NCBI GenBank assembly: GCA_020638875.1
Contig: JACKHS010000022.1
Location: 1-52,869, forward strand
Origin: Planctomycetota bacterium
GTDB taxonomy: Bacteria; Planctomycetota; UBA1135; GCA-002686595
Direction of reading: 5' to 3'
DNA length: 52,869 nucleotides
A program made the position numbers and the translations under genes. Within the stretch, counting starts at the first letter, position 1; each line of letters opens with the position of its first letter. The notes beneath the pieces were generated by a model. The model was not told the origin of the DNA, did not search any database, and was given only the letters and a program-made list of their open reading frames with translations. Shown piece by piece: positions 1 through 8,647 of this stretch.

Positions 1-88
1 CCGGCGCGGCGAACGCCAGCACGGCGAGCGGCACCCAGAGGAGCGCGAGCCCGCACCAGGCGCCGCGCGTGCGGGAGGGGCTGGACAT
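1..88 (-). CDS. N-terminal fragment of an exported or membrane protein
   Basis: Only the first 29 codons lie in the window; the gene runs off the left edge. From ATG at 86-88 on the minus strand the protein begins MSSPSRTRGAW and continues into a hydrophobic stretch rich in Leu, Ala and Val, which fits a signal peptide or first membrane helix. A hexamer CAGACT (96-101, read on the minus strand) ends 7 nt before the ATG, the same spacing of a -10-like element to the start codon seen at several other genes here. The mature protein is not visible, so no function can be given. Confidence 0.6.
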   Translation of the reverse strand, partial: MSSPSRTRGAWCGLALLWVPLAVLAFAAP

Positions 89-396
89 GGCGGCGAGTCT
101 GCGGGCGGGAGCCCGAGGGGTCCAGCGTGGGACTGGCCCCCTTGCGTGGGCACGCGCGATCTCCACGGACCTGGCCCCCTTCCGTGGGCACGCGCGAGCG
201 CGCCCGGGAGAGCGGGCGCGGCGCGGGTCCCGCGCGGACCAGCGCGGGGAGTCGCGAGACCAGGCAGCGCCGCCGTCGCAGGGCCTCGAACGTCCGCCGC
301 GCTCGCAAGCCGCCCCCAGGAAGCGGCTTGCGCCGGGCCGTGCCCACGCAAGGGAGCCAGTACACTTCAGCGCTCCAGCTCCCCGACGACGCGCCC
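89..396. promoter_or_regulatory. Divergent intergenic region with a three-copy repeat and a hairpin
   Basis: This spacer separates two divergent genes. It holds three near-identical copies of a motif built on CTGGCCCCCTTGCGTGGGCA: at 133-159, in direct orientation at 171-197 (one mismatch), and inverted at 339-361. Between the second and third copies is a perfect 9-bp hairpin (GCAAGCCGC at 305-313, GCGGCTTGC at 323-331, 9-nt loop). TACACT at 361-366 could be a -10 element for the gene starting at 397, with a leader of about 24 nt. No convincing ORF was seen. The repeats could be operator sites or a small mobile repeat; the sequence does not decide between them. Confidence 0.45.
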
Positions 397-2382
397 ATGT
401 CCCTCCTCGATCGCCGCCAGGTCTCCCTCCTGCCGCTCCTCGCGGCCCCGCTCCTGCGCGCCCGCGCCCTGGCCGCGCCGGCCGCGCAGTTCCCGCCGCC
501 GCCGCGGCCCGCGCACCTCGAGCTCGCCGCGCGCGTGCTGCCCGAGGCGCTCGCCGCGGCGCGCGAGCAGGTGCTGCACGGCGACCCGCGCGACGCCATG
601 CTCGCCCTCGACGACGCCGTGCGCGTCGCGCCGGAGGACGCCGAGGTGCAGCTCCTGCGCGGCGAGTGCGCGCTGCGCATGGGCGTCGAGGACCAGAACC
701 CGCTCATGTTCGCCGACGCGCGCAACGCGTTCCTCGCCGCGGCGCGCACCGGCGCGGCGCCGGTGGCCTGGCTGGGCGCGGCGCGCGCGGGCTGGCTCTC
801 GTACTACGCCACGTCGGACGTGAAGGAGCTCACCGACGCGCTCGCGCACGCCAAGACGGGCGTCGCGCGCCTGGGCCCGACGCCGCGCTACGCCGAGTAC
901 CTGTCGTGGGACCTCGAGCGCACCTACGCGGAGGTCGCCTTCGCGGCGTACACCGAGTCGAAGTCCGGCTACCTGCCGGCGCTGAACGCCGAGGCGCTGT
1001 TCGAGGAGACGCGCGCCGCGCTCGAGGCCGTGCTGGGCAAGGCGCCGACCGACCCGTGGGCGTGGAACCAGCTCGCGAACCTCTACCAGTGGGAGGGCCG
1101 CGGCGACGACGCGCGCGACGTGCTCGAGCGCGCGCTCGCGATCGCGCCGGCCGACGTCGCGCTGCACGACAACCTCGTGCGCGTGACCTCGACGACCGGC
1201 GGCTGGCAGGCCACGCTCGACTTCTACGAGCGCTTCAGCGCCGACCACCCCGCGCTCGCGGTCGGACCGTGGAACCAGGCGCGCGCGACCTACGAGCTCG
1301 CGCTCGCGCGGCTGCTCGACGCGCAAGGCGGCCGCCAGGACCAGAGCATCGCGTTCCAGGACGCCGAGGCGCTCTTCCGCGCCGCGCGCGAGCTCGACGA
1401 GAGCTACACCGACGCGTGCCTCGGCTACGAGGTGATCTGCCGCGACGGCCTCGGCGCGAGCCTCTTCTACGCCGGCGAGCTCGACATGGCCGCCGACGCG
1501 TTCTTCTCGATGGAGGAGCTCTTCCCCGGCGGCCTGCGCTGGGAGGTGCGCGACAAGCTGTGGAGCGGCGTGCGCTGGCTCGAGTTCCTGCTGTACGAGC
1601 ACAACTGCGCCTGGACCGACAAGTGGGGCGAGAACGTCGAGGTGCCCGCGTGGGCGCGCGGGCTGCACGGCTTCGCCGATCGCTTCCCGCACCTCGAGAA
1701 GGCCGCCGCGCTCGCGGAGCGCCTGTACGCCTTCGACCCCGAGAACTCGGGCTACGCGCACGACGCGGGCTCCTTCCTGCTCGACCTCGGCGCGAGCTAC
1801 GAGGAGCAGGCCGAGCCGCTGCTGGCCGACAAGGACGCCCCGGCGGGCGCTGCCGCGGCGCTGCTGCGCAAGGCGCACGCCACGATGGAGCGCTCCTACG
1901 CGGCCTTCCGGCGCGCGGCCGAGCTCGCGCCCGACGACGCGCGCGTGCAGAACGACGCGGGGCTGGTCCTGACGCACCACCTGCAGCGCGACTACGACGT
2001 GGCCGAGGCCTACCACCGCCGCGCGATCGCGCTGGGCCAACCGCAGCTCGACGCCGGGCTCGAGGACGAGGCGCAGCGCGCGTACGTCAGCGAGGCCGTC
2101 GGCGACGCGCACTACAACCTGGCGTTCCTCGCGCTGACCGCGCACGGCGACGCGGCCACCGCCAAGGTCGAGTTCGAGCTCAGCCTCGGCTTCGTGCGCT
2201 CGACGGACTCCGAGACCCGCACGCGGCGGCACTTCCTGCCGCTCTGCGACCTGATGCTCGCGGGCGAGGTGCCGGTAGCCCTGGTGCAGCGCGCGTACTA
2301 CTGGCAGGACCTCGATCCCGAGCGCGTGCTGGACCGCATGCAGGCCGAGACCGAACTCATCGAGCGCGTCGACGCGCGCTGA
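397..2382 (+). CDS. Exported tetratricopeptide-repeat protein
   Basis: A 661-residue protein. The N-terminus MSLLDRRQVSLLPLLAAPLL has an RR pair before a hydrophobic stretch and ends near ALAAPAAQ, so it looks like a Tat or Sec signal peptide. The rest is helical and Ala/Leu/Glu-rich with recurring TPR-like helix pairs, for example around residues 55-110, 215-270 and 500-560. The ATG at 397 was chosen over in-frame codons further upstream because it starts the signal peptide; the upstream frame is low-complexity. It ends 21 bp before the next TPR gene, and a C-terminal stretch (about residues 485-545) resembles the C-terminal region of that neighbour, so the two look like diverged tandem copies. 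A scaffold role in the periplasm is inferred; partners are unknown. Confidence 0.75.
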   Translation: MSLLDRRQVSLLPLLAAPLLRARALAAPAAQFPPPPRPAHLELAARVLPEALAAAREQVLHGDPRDAMLALDDAVRVAPEDAEVQLLRGECALRMGVEDQNPLMFADARNAFLAAARTGAAPVAWLGAARAGWLSYYATSDVKELTDALAHAKTGVARLGPTPRYAEYLSWDLERTYAEVAFAAYTESKSGYLPALNAEALFEETRAALEAVLGKAPTDPWAWNQLANLYQWEGRGDDARDVLERALAIAPADVALHDNLVRVTSTTGGWQATLDFYERFSADHPALAVGPWNQARATYELALARLLDAQGGRQDQSIAFQDAEALFRAARELDESYTDACLGYEVICRDGLGASLFYAGELDMAADAFFSMEELFPGGLRWEVRDKLWSGVRWLEFLLYEHNCAWTDKWGENVEVPAWARGLHGFADRFPHLEKAAALAERLYAFDPENSGYAHDAGSFLLDLGASYEEQAEPLLADKDAPAGAAAALLRKAHATMERSYAAFRRAAELAPDDARVQNDAGLVLTHHLQRDYDVAEAYHRRAIALGQPQLDAGLEDEAQRAYVSEAVGDAHYNLAFLALTAHGDAATAKVEFELSLGFVRSTDSETRTRRHFLPLCDLMLAGEVPVALVQRAYYWQDLDPERVLDRMQAETELIERVDAR

Positions 2383-2403
2383 TCCCCCCACTCCCCGACG
2401 ACC

Positions 2404-4152
2404 ATGACCCCGCTCCGCACCTCCCTCCTGCTCGCGCTGCTCCTCGGCGCGGGCGCCCCCCCGAGCCTCGCCGCCACGCCCGTCGCCGCGACGCAGGAGA
2501 GCGTCGACGCGCTCGTGGCGCGCGGTCGCGCCCTGCAGAAGGAGGGCAAGCTCGCGGAAGCCGTCGACGTGCTGAAGCAGGCCGACGAGCTCGACGGCGG
2601 CGCGCTGCGCACGCGCATGTGGCTCGTGCGCGCGATGATCGAGCGCGAGTACCTCAACGACGCGCTCGACCTGACCGACGAGCTCGCCGCCGGCGGCGCC
2701 GCGGGGCCGGACATGGACTACCTGTACGGCATGGCGTTCGCCTACAAGGCGCGCCAGTACGTGCGCGACGGCGTGAACCTCGGCACCGTCGGGATGAACT
2801 ACGGCGACGCGATGACCTACCTCGGCCGCGCGACGAAGGCCGACCCGGTGAAGTACGCCGACGCCTTCCTGCCGCTGGCCGAGTCGGCCTGGAACAGCCA
2901 GGAGCTCGAGGTCGCGCGCGCGGCCGCCGAGCGCGCCGTGGAGCTCGCGCCCGAGGACCCCGCCGCCGCGGTGATGCTGGGCGAGGTGGCCTTCTCGCAG
3001 TTCATCACCAAGAACGGCGCCGAGGCGACGCAGGCCGAGGCCGACGCGCACCTCGCGACCGCCATCGCCGCCTTCGAGCGCGCCGCCGACGCCAAGAGCG
3101 CGACGCCCGCCGTGAAGGCCAAGGCCTGCAAGAAGGCCGGCGACGCCTACGTGTGGAAGGGCGAGGCCGAGCGCGCCGCGCAGCGCTACGCCGCCGCGAT
3201 GGGCCAGGACCCGACGGGCCTCGACTTCGGCCAGATCCTGAACAGCCTCGGTGCGGACGCCTTCCTCGCCGCGCTCGAGGAGGGCAGCGCCGCCTTCACG
3301 CAGCGCTGGGGCGCCAGGAACCAGGCCGACGCCACGATGCTGTGGTGGCTGGGCTGGTCGCGCTTCTCGCACCAGGACTACCCGAAGGCCGAGGAGGCCT
3401 TCACGAGCTGCTACGCCAAGTGGCCGGCCTACACGAACTGCCTGTGGTACCTGGGCCTGTGCCGCTACCACCAGCAGGACTACGCCGGCGCGGTCGAGAA
3501 GCTCGTCGCCAACTTCGACCTCGCGCCGGAGGATCTGGCCGGCTCGATCCGCGGCAACCTCGGGCTCAACCAGCGCATCGTCGAGTACCTGATCGGTCAG
3601 CTCGCGCAGAAGGGCGACAACCTCGGCGCGGCGAAGCTGTGCGAGGCCAACGCGCTCGCGAGCCCCGAGGACCACCGTTGGTGGAACAACGCCGGCCTCT
3701 TCTACCGCGACTACGGCGACTCGCTCGCGCGCGGCGGCGGCGAGGTCGACGAGGTCGAGCTGACCAAGCTCTACGAGAAGTCGCTCGCCTGCTACGAGAC
3801 GGCGCTAGCGCTCGACCCGGAGAACCCCAACTACCTGAACGACACCGCGGTCGTGCTGCACTACAACCTCGGCCGCGACCTGGCGCGCGCGCTCGAGCTC
3901 TACAAGCGGAGCTACGAGATGGCGGTGCGCGAGCTCGAGCGCAGCGACCTCGACGAGACGCGCCGCGGCGAGATCCAGATCGCGCACCGCGACTCGAAGA
4001 ACAACCAGCGCCTGCTCGAGAAGCAGCTCCAGAAGGCGCGCGAGGAGGCCGAGCGCAAGCAGCGCGAGGAAGAGGAGCGCAAGCGCAAGGAAGAGGAGGA
4101 GCGCAAGAAGCGCGAGCAGGGCGGCGGCGACGGGAGCGGCGGCGGACGCTGA
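2404..4152 (+). CDS. Exported TPR protein with charged C-terminal helix
   Basis: A 582-residue protein with a clear Sec signal peptide (MTPLRTSLLLALLLGAG, cleavage likely after SLA near residue 24). TPR-like helical repeats fill residues 30-520; the pattern A-x-x-x-Y-x-x-A-L-x-L-x-P-x-x-P is visible at the repeat ends. The last 45 or so residues are almost entirely Glu, Lys and Arg, predicting a single charged helix, followed by a Gly-rich tail. It shares a C-terminal repeat module with the preceding gene and is probably co-transcribed with it and with the hydrolase that starts 2 bp after its stop. No catalytic motif is visible. A protein-protein interaction role is the safest reading. Confidence 0.75.
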   Translation: MTPLRTSLLLALLLGAGAPPSLAATPVAATQESVDALVARGRALQKEGKLAEAVDVLKQADELDGGALRTRMWLVRAMIEREYLNDALDLTDELAAGGAAGPDMDYLYGMAFAYKARQYVRDGVNLGTVGMNYGDAMTYLGRATKADPVKYADAFLPLAESAWNSQELEVARAAAERAVELAPEDPAAAVMLGEVAFSQFITKNGAEATQAEADAHLATAIAAFERAADAKSATPAVKAKACKKAGDAYVWKGEAERAAQRYAAAMGQDPTGLDFGQILNSLGADAFLAALEEGSAAFTQRWGARNQADATMLWWLGWSRFSHQDYPKAEEAFTSCYAKWPAYTNCLWYLGLCRYHQQDYAGAVEKLVANFDLAPEDLAGSIRGNLGLNQRIVEYLIGQLAQKGDNLGAAKLCEANALASPEDHRWWNNAGLFYRDYGDSLARGGGEVDEVELTKLYEKSLACYETALALDPENPNYLNDTAVVLHYNLGRDLARALELYKRSYEMAVRELERSDLDETRRGEIQIAHRDSKNNQRLLEKQLQKAREEAERKQREEEERKRKEEEERKKREQGGGDGSGGGR

Positions 4153-4153
4153 C

Positions 4154-5044
4154 GTGCTGCCCGCGCCCGCGGACGCGCGCTGGCTCGCTCCGCGGGACGC
4201 GCGCGATCCCTTCCTGGTGCTCCAGAGCCCATTCTGGAGCTACGACTCCATCGCGCTCGTCGCGGACGGCGAGGCCTGCCTGTTCGACCCCGGCGGGCGG
4301 CCCGAGGACGTCGCGGCGCTGCGCGATGCCGTGCGCGCGCGGGGCGCGCTCGTGCGCCACGTCGTGCTGACGCACAGCCACCACGACCACCTGCGCGGCT
4401 GGGACGAGTTCCCCGAGGCGCGGCTGTGGCTGCCGGCCGCCGCGGCCGCGAAGCCGCGCGAGCACAAGCAACGCGACGTCGCCTTCCAGGAGGTCATCGA
4501 CGAGCGCCTCGGCCGCGTCGGCGCGGCGCGGCGCTTCCCCGACCACGCCGAGACGTTCGCGGAGCGCGCGGCCTTCACGGTCGGGGCGCTCGAGGTCGAG
4601 CTGCGCTTCCTGCCCGGTCACTCGCTGTGCACGAGCGTCGCGTTCGTGCCGGCCGAGCGCGCGCTCGTCTCGGCCGACTACCTCGTCTCGCCCGGCCTGC
4701 CGTACTGCCGCTGGCAGCCGCGCGCCTTCGAGGCGGCGATGGTCACGCTGCGCGCGTGGTGCGCGGAGCTCGCGATCGAGCGCGTGCTGCCGGCGCACCA
4801 CGCGCCGATCGAGGGGCACGCCGCCGTGCTCGCCGCGATCGACGCGGAGCGCGCCTACTTCGCGTTCCTGCGCGAGCGCGTGCGCGCGCTGCTCGCCGAG
4901 GGCGTCGAGCCCGCGCTCGTCACGCGCCGCGCCGCGGCCGAGATGCGCGCGCGCCGTGGGCCCTCCCTCGGGGCCCGCGCGCGCCAGGACGGCGACAACG
5001 CGCGCCGCGTGGTGGCGGAGGAGCGCGGCGCGGCCCTATCCTGA
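4154..5044 (+). CDS. Metallo-beta-lactamase-fold hydrolase
   Basis: A 296-residue protein starting at GTG 4154, one base after the TGA of the TPR gene, so translation is probably coupled. The metal-binding signature of the fold is present: THSHHDHL (H-x-H-x-D-H) at about residues 73-80, a GHS at about 155, an Asp in SADY at about 175 and a late His in PAHHAP at about 217. This matches the glyoxalase-II/ribonuclease-Z-like branch, which hydrolyses esters, thioesters or phosphodiesters with two metal ions. The substrate cannot be told. No signal peptide is seen, so the protein is probably cytoplasmic, unlike its exported TPR neighbours. The last 35 residues are Arg/Ala-rich and of doubtful structure. 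Confidence 0.85.
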   Translation: MLPAPADARWLAPRDARDPFLVLQSPFWSYDSIALVADGEACLFDPGGRPEDVAALRDAVRARGALVRHVVLTHSHHDHLRGWDEFPEARLWLPAAAAAKPREHKQRDVAFQEVIDERLGRVGAARRFPDHAETFAERAAFTVGALEVELRFLPGHSLCTSVAFVPAERALVSADYLVSPGLPYCRWQPRAFEAAMVTLRAWCAELAIERVLPAHHAPIEGHAAVLAAIDAERAYFAFLRERVRALLAEGVEPALVTRRAAAEMRARRGPSLGARARQDGDNARRVVAEERGAALS

Positions 5045-5075
5045 CCGCGCTCGCCCCCCCTCGCCCCGCTTCCGC

Positions 5076-5708
5076 ATGCTCTCGCGCCTCACGACCTTCG
5101 CCGCCGGCCTCGCGCTCGGCGCGCTGTTCCTCCCGCGGACCGACCTCGAGCACGAGCCGCCGCTGCGCCTCGCGCTGCAGGTCGGCGACAGCTCGCAACG
5201 CGTGCTGCTCGACCGCCCCTTCGTGCTCGAGCTCGGCGGGGAGCGGCACGACGCGCGCATCACCGCGCTGCCTGAACGGCGCTTCGAGGCGCACGGCGTG
5301 CGCTTCGACTACCCGGCCGAGATGACCTACGAGTTCGAGCCGGGCCGCTACATCCAGGTGGTGACGCTCGAGGGGCCCGACTCGGTCTTCATGCTGCAGT
5401 TCTACGGCCCGGGCGCGACGCCGGCCGAGCTCGCGCAGGTGCTCGTCGACGGCACGCGCGAGCAGTACGAGGGCTTCGAGGTCGAGCAGGAGCAGTTGGA
5501 GCTGGAGCTCGCCGGCGCGGAGCGCGAGGTGCACCGGCTCACGGTCGCCATGGGCGAGGTCGCCTTCCGCCAGGACTTCGTCGCGTTCGAGCTGGCCGAA
5601 GGACCGCTCGTCGTGCTGCTGCAGTCCAACCTCGACGACGACGGCGAGCTCGGCGAGCGCGCGGCGCACGCGCTCGCGACGTTCAGCGACTCGTTCGCGC
5701 TCGACTGA
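5076..5708 (+). CDS. Small exported protein of unknown function
   Basis: A 210-residue protein with a short N-terminal hydrophobic segment (MLSRLTTFAAGLALGALFL) that would act as a signal peptide or anchor. The rest is a mixed alpha/beta acidic domain without obvious catalytic motifs. The order of strands and the segment VLLQSNLDD near the end are loosely like the DcrB/PsbP-type small periplasmic fold, but I cannot support that assignment firmly. A TATCCT at 5036-5041 could be a -10 element 34 nt before the ATG. The 3' end overlaps the convergent MFS gene by 26 bp. Confidence 0.65.
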   Translation: MLSRLTTFAAGLALGALFLPRTDLEHEPPLRLALQVGDSSQRVLLDRPFVLELGGERHDARITALPERRFEAHGVRFDYPAEMTYEFEPGRYIQVVTLEGPDSVFMLQFYGPGATPAELAQVLVDGTREQYEGFEVEQEQLELELAGAEREVHRLTVAMGEVAFRQDFVAFELAEGPLVVLLQSNLDDDGELGERAAHALATFSDSFALD

Positions 5709-6909
5709 GCGCGTCGCCGCGCAGCGCGAGCGCGACCAGCAGCACGAGCAGGATCCCCGCGCCGCCGTAGAACAGGCCGCGGATCCCGACCAGCCCGGCC
5801 AGCGCGCCGCCGCTCCACGACGACAGCGCGATGGCCAGCGTGCGCGCGCTGAACACCGCGCCGAGCGCGCCGCCGCGGCGCTGCACCGGGATCGCGGCCG
5901 CGGCGAGCCCGTAGGCGAGCGGCATCGAGCCGGCCATCGCCGCGCCCAGCGCGACGCGCGCGGCGCCCAGGGTCCACACGTCCGGCGAGAGCGCGTTGGC
6001 GAGCAGCGCGGCGCACCCGAGCCACCCGCTGAGCGCGAGCGCCTTGAGGTGTCCCGCGCGGTCGCCGTAGTGCCCCCACGCCGGCATGGCGACGAGGTTC
6101 ACCACGGCCATCGCGCTGACGAGCAGGCCGGTGACGCGCTCGGTCGAGGCGAGCGGCTCGCCGAGTTCCTCGACGTACAGCTCGAGCAGCGGGTTCGTCG
6201 CGCCGACGCCGAGGATCATCACGAAGACGAGCAGCAGCGCGCGGCGCATGCCCGCGTGGTCGAGCACCGCGCGCAGGTCGCGCAGGCTGCCCGCGAGCAC
6301 CTCGAGCGGGCGGCGCGTCCCGTCGTCGCGCTGGCGGTCCTCCGAGTTCTCCTCGGCCAGGAACCACACGAGCGCGGCGCTGACCGCGCTCGCGGCGGCC
6401 ACCGCGAGGAAGACCGGCTCGAGCCCCAGCGCGGGCCCCGCGAGCCCGCCGAGCAACGGGCCCACCACCGCGCCGAGCGACATCGCCGTCTGCAGCGAGC
6501 CCGCCACCAGCCCCTGGCGTTCGACCGGCGCGATCACGCTCACCAGCGTGATCGAGGGCGCCACGAAGCCCGAGAAGACGCCCTGGCACAGGCGTAGCAC
6601 GAAGAGCTGCCAGGGCGTGGTGGCCCAGGCCATCGCGCCGACGAAGACCGTGATGGCGAGCATCGCGCGCACCGTCATCAGGCGGCGGCCGTAGCGATCG
6701 CCGAGCGCGCCCCACAGCGGCGTCATCAGCGAGGCCGCGAACGGCGCGCCGCCGAAGATCAGGCCGGCCCAGAGCGCGCGCTGCCCCGTGTCCTCCACGC
6801 CCAGGTGCTGGAGGTGGCTGGGGAAGAAGGGCAGGAAGCTCATCATCCCCGCGGCGGTCACGAGGTTCGAGACCCACACGACCCAGTAGGTGCGCTGCCA
6901 CGACGACAT
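5683..6909 (-). CDS. MFS multidrug-type transporter
   Basis: A 408-residue integral inner-membrane protein with twelve predicted hydrophobic segments. The loop 2-3 signature of the major facilitator superfamily is visible (GALGDRYGRRLMT, about residues 69-81), and the N-terminal half has the GxxxGPxxGG-like stretch (SLGAVVGPLLGG) typical of DHA1 drug:H+ antiporters. It is probably monocistronic. A TAAGCT hexamer (6918-6923, minus) ends 8 nt before the ATG, which suggests a leaderless or very short leader. The substrate is unknown; drug or metabolite export is the family-based guess. Confidence 0.88.
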   Translation of the reverse strand: MSSWQRTYWVVWVSNLVTAAGMMSFLPFFPSHLQHLGVEDTGQRALWAGLIFGGAPFAASLMTPLWGALGDRYGRRLMTVRAMLAITVFVGAMAWATTPWQLFVLRLCQGVFSGFVAPSITLVSVIAPVERQGLVAGSLQTAMSLGAVVGPLLGGLAGPALGLEPVFLAVAAASAVSAALVWFLAEENSEDRQRDDGTRRPLEVLAGSLRDLRAVLDHAGMRRALLLVFVMILGVGATNPLLELYVEELGEPLASTERVTGLLVSAMAVVNLVAMPAWGHYGDRAGHLKALALSGWLGCAALLANALSPDVWTLGAARVALGAAMAGSMPLAYGLAAAAIPVQRRGGALGAVFSARTLAIALSSWSGGALAGLVGIRGLFYGGAGILLVLLVALALRGDALSRARTSR

Positions 6910-6967
6910 GGGCGCGCAGCTTAGCGTGCGCCCTGCGCCGCGTCTCTCGCGCCGCGCGGCGCCGCGC

Positions 6968-8512
6968 TCACGCGCTGCGGCGCACGCCCTCGGGCGCGAC
7001 CTTGCGCAGGACGTCGTCGCGGCGGTCGGCCAGGCGCGCGCGCACCTCGTTGGCCGCGTCGCTGACGTGCACGAAGGCGTCGACGACGCGCGGGTCGAAG
7101 GCCTCGCCGGCGCGCTCGCGGATCCACGCCAGGGCTTCCTGGTGCGTCCACGCGTCCTTGTAGGGCCGCACCGTGGTCAGCGCGTCGTACACGTCGGCCA
7201 GGGCCAGGATGCGCGCGGAGAGCGGGATCTCCTCGGCGCGCAGACCGCGCGGGTAGCCGCTGCCGTCCCACTTCTCGTGGTGACACCAGGCGATGTCGCG
7301 CCCCATCAGCAGGAAGCCCTGGTTGCGGTTCTCGAGGATCACGCTCTCGAGCGTGTTCGCGCCGATCTCGGGGTGGGTGCGCATGATCTCCCACTCCTGG
7401 TTGTTGAGCTTGCCGGGCTTCAGCAGGATCGAGTCGGGGATGCCGACCTTGCCGATGTCGTGCAGCGGCGCGGAGCGGCGCAGGTCGCGCACGAACTCGT
7501 CGTCGATGACGCCGCTGAAGGTCGCCTCCTCGCGCAGGCGCCGCGCGATCATCTCGCAGTACTGGCTGACGCGCTCGAGGTGCTTGCCGGTCTCGTTGTC
7601 GCGCTGCTCCGACAGGCGCGCGAGCGCGACGATGGTCGAGTACTGCGCCTCGTCGCGCTCGCGGCGGCGGAACTCGTTGTGCACGGCCACCGCGGCGGTC
7701 GAGGCGATCGCCGCGATCATGTCGAGCTGCGCGGGCGTCAGCGCGCCGTCGGGGAAGCTGCGCGCGTCGACGATGATCTCCCCCACCTGGCCGTCGGCCG
7801 TGGTGATCGGTTCGGACAGGAGGTCCGTCGACATCTCGGGGCCGAGGCTGCACTCGACGCCGACCTCCTCCGGGTCCCACACCTGCACGTGCACGCCGCG
7901 CGTGGCCAGCGTCTCGAACAACGCCTGCGCCGTGGCTTCCGCAACGCCGCGCAAGTCCTCGACGCTGTTGAGCGCCGCGGCGAAGCGGTGCATGCAGTGC
8001 AGCGAGTGCGTCTGCGCGTCGACGCGCTCCTCGAGCAGCAGGTTGAGCTGGGCCAGGGACTGGCTGGAGAAGGCCAGTCGCCCGGTGAGCAGGTGCGCCT
8101 CCACCGCGCGGCGCCGCACGGCGCACGCATCGGCGACGACCTCGCGCAGCGCGCCGGCGTCGCAGGGCTTGCTCAGCAGGCCGAAGACCTGTCCCTGGTG
8201 CAGCGCGCGCACGGCCAGCTCGTAGGCCGGCAGGCCCGTCAGCAGCACACGCACGACGTCCGGGTAGGTGTCGCGCACGCGCGAGAGCAGTTCGATACCG
8301 CTCATGCCGGGCATCTCGTGGTCGGCGAGCACCAGGGCGAACTCGTCCTCCGCGGCGGCCTCGAGGCGCTCGAGGGCCAGCTCGGCCGTGGCGGCCACGT
8401 CGACCAGGTAGTCGCGCGCCAGCGCGCGGCGCAGCGTGTTGCGCACTTCGGCGCTGTCGTCGACGACGAGCACGCGCTCGCGCACGGAAGTTCCTTCGCT
8501 CGGGTGGGTCAT
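6968..8512 (-). CDS. Response regulator with GAF and HD-GYP c-di-GMP phosphodiesterase domains
   Basis: A 514-residue cytoplasmic protein in three parts. Residues 12-130 are a receiver domain with the acidic pair D18/D19, phospho-acceptor D64, T92 and K115. Residues 185-280 form a GAF-like sensor module. Residues 290-500 are an HD-GYP domain with H351-D352 (HDIGKVGIPD) and the HHEKWDGSGYP motif at 411-421, so the phosphodiesterase residues are intact. It should hydrolyse cyclic di-GMP in response to phosphorylation by an unlinked kinase; none is adjacent. It follows the microcompartment operon on the same strand but after a 135-bp gap. A GC-rich hairpin just upstream of its start (8516-8542) suggests a separate unit. 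Confidence 0.9.
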   Translation of the reverse strand: MTHPSEGTSVRERVLVVDDSAEVRNTLRRALARDYLVDVAATAELALERLEAAAEDEFALVLADHEMPGMSGIELLSRVRDTYPDVVRVLLTGLPAYELAVRALHQGQVFGLLSKPCDAGALREVVADACAVRRRAVEAHLLTGRLAFSSQSLAQLNLLLEERVDAQTHSLHCMHRFAAALNSVEDLRGVAEATAQALFETLATRGVHVQVWDPEEVGVECSLGPEMSTDLLSEPITTADGQVGEIIVDARSFPDGALTPAQLDMIAAIASTAAVAVHNEFRRRERDEAQYSTIVALARLSEQRDNETGKHLERVSQYCEMIARRLREEATFSGVIDDEFVRDLRRSAPLHDIGKVGIPDSILLKPGKLNNQEWEIMRTHPEIGANTLESVILENRNQGFLLMGRDIAWCHHEKWDGSGYPRGLRAEEIPLSARILALADVYDALTTVRPYKDAWTHQEALAWIRERAGEAFDPRVVDAFVHVSDAANEVRARLADRRDDVLRKVAPEGVRRSA

Positions 8513-8515
8513 GGG

Positions 8516-8542
8516 GGCACGCGCCGCGACGGCGCGCGTGCC
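8516..8542 (-). terminator. GC-rich hairpin between the microcompartment operon and the HD-GYP gene
   Basis: GGCACGCGCCG (8516-8526), loop CGA, then CGGCGCGCGTGCC (8530-8542) pairs along 11 bp with a 2-nt bulge. It lies about 105 bp after the stop of the UPF0210 gene and 3 nt before the HD-GYP start codon. It could end transcription of the operon or hide the HD-GYP start. There is no U-tract right after it, so a classical intrinsic terminator is not shown. Confidence 0.3.
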
Positions 8543-8647
8543 TCATCGGAACCGGCTTCCCGCGTCTTGAGCCGTGTTGCCGCTCCGGGAACTTCCTGCC
8601 GCGAAAGTTTTTCCGCGCGCCCGAGCCGGTGAGCGCGAGCGCACGGA

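Noticed and set aside
133..197. CTGGCCCCCTTGCG copies as sigma-54 promoters
   Set aside because: The GG and GC are only 7 bases apart instead of 10.
367..3675. Very long open frame on the minus strand opposite the two TPR genes
   Set aside because: Its product is dominated by Arg, Val, Leu and His without domain structure. Long antisense frames are expected in DNA this GC-rich, and the plus-strand genes have signal peptides and TPR repeats.
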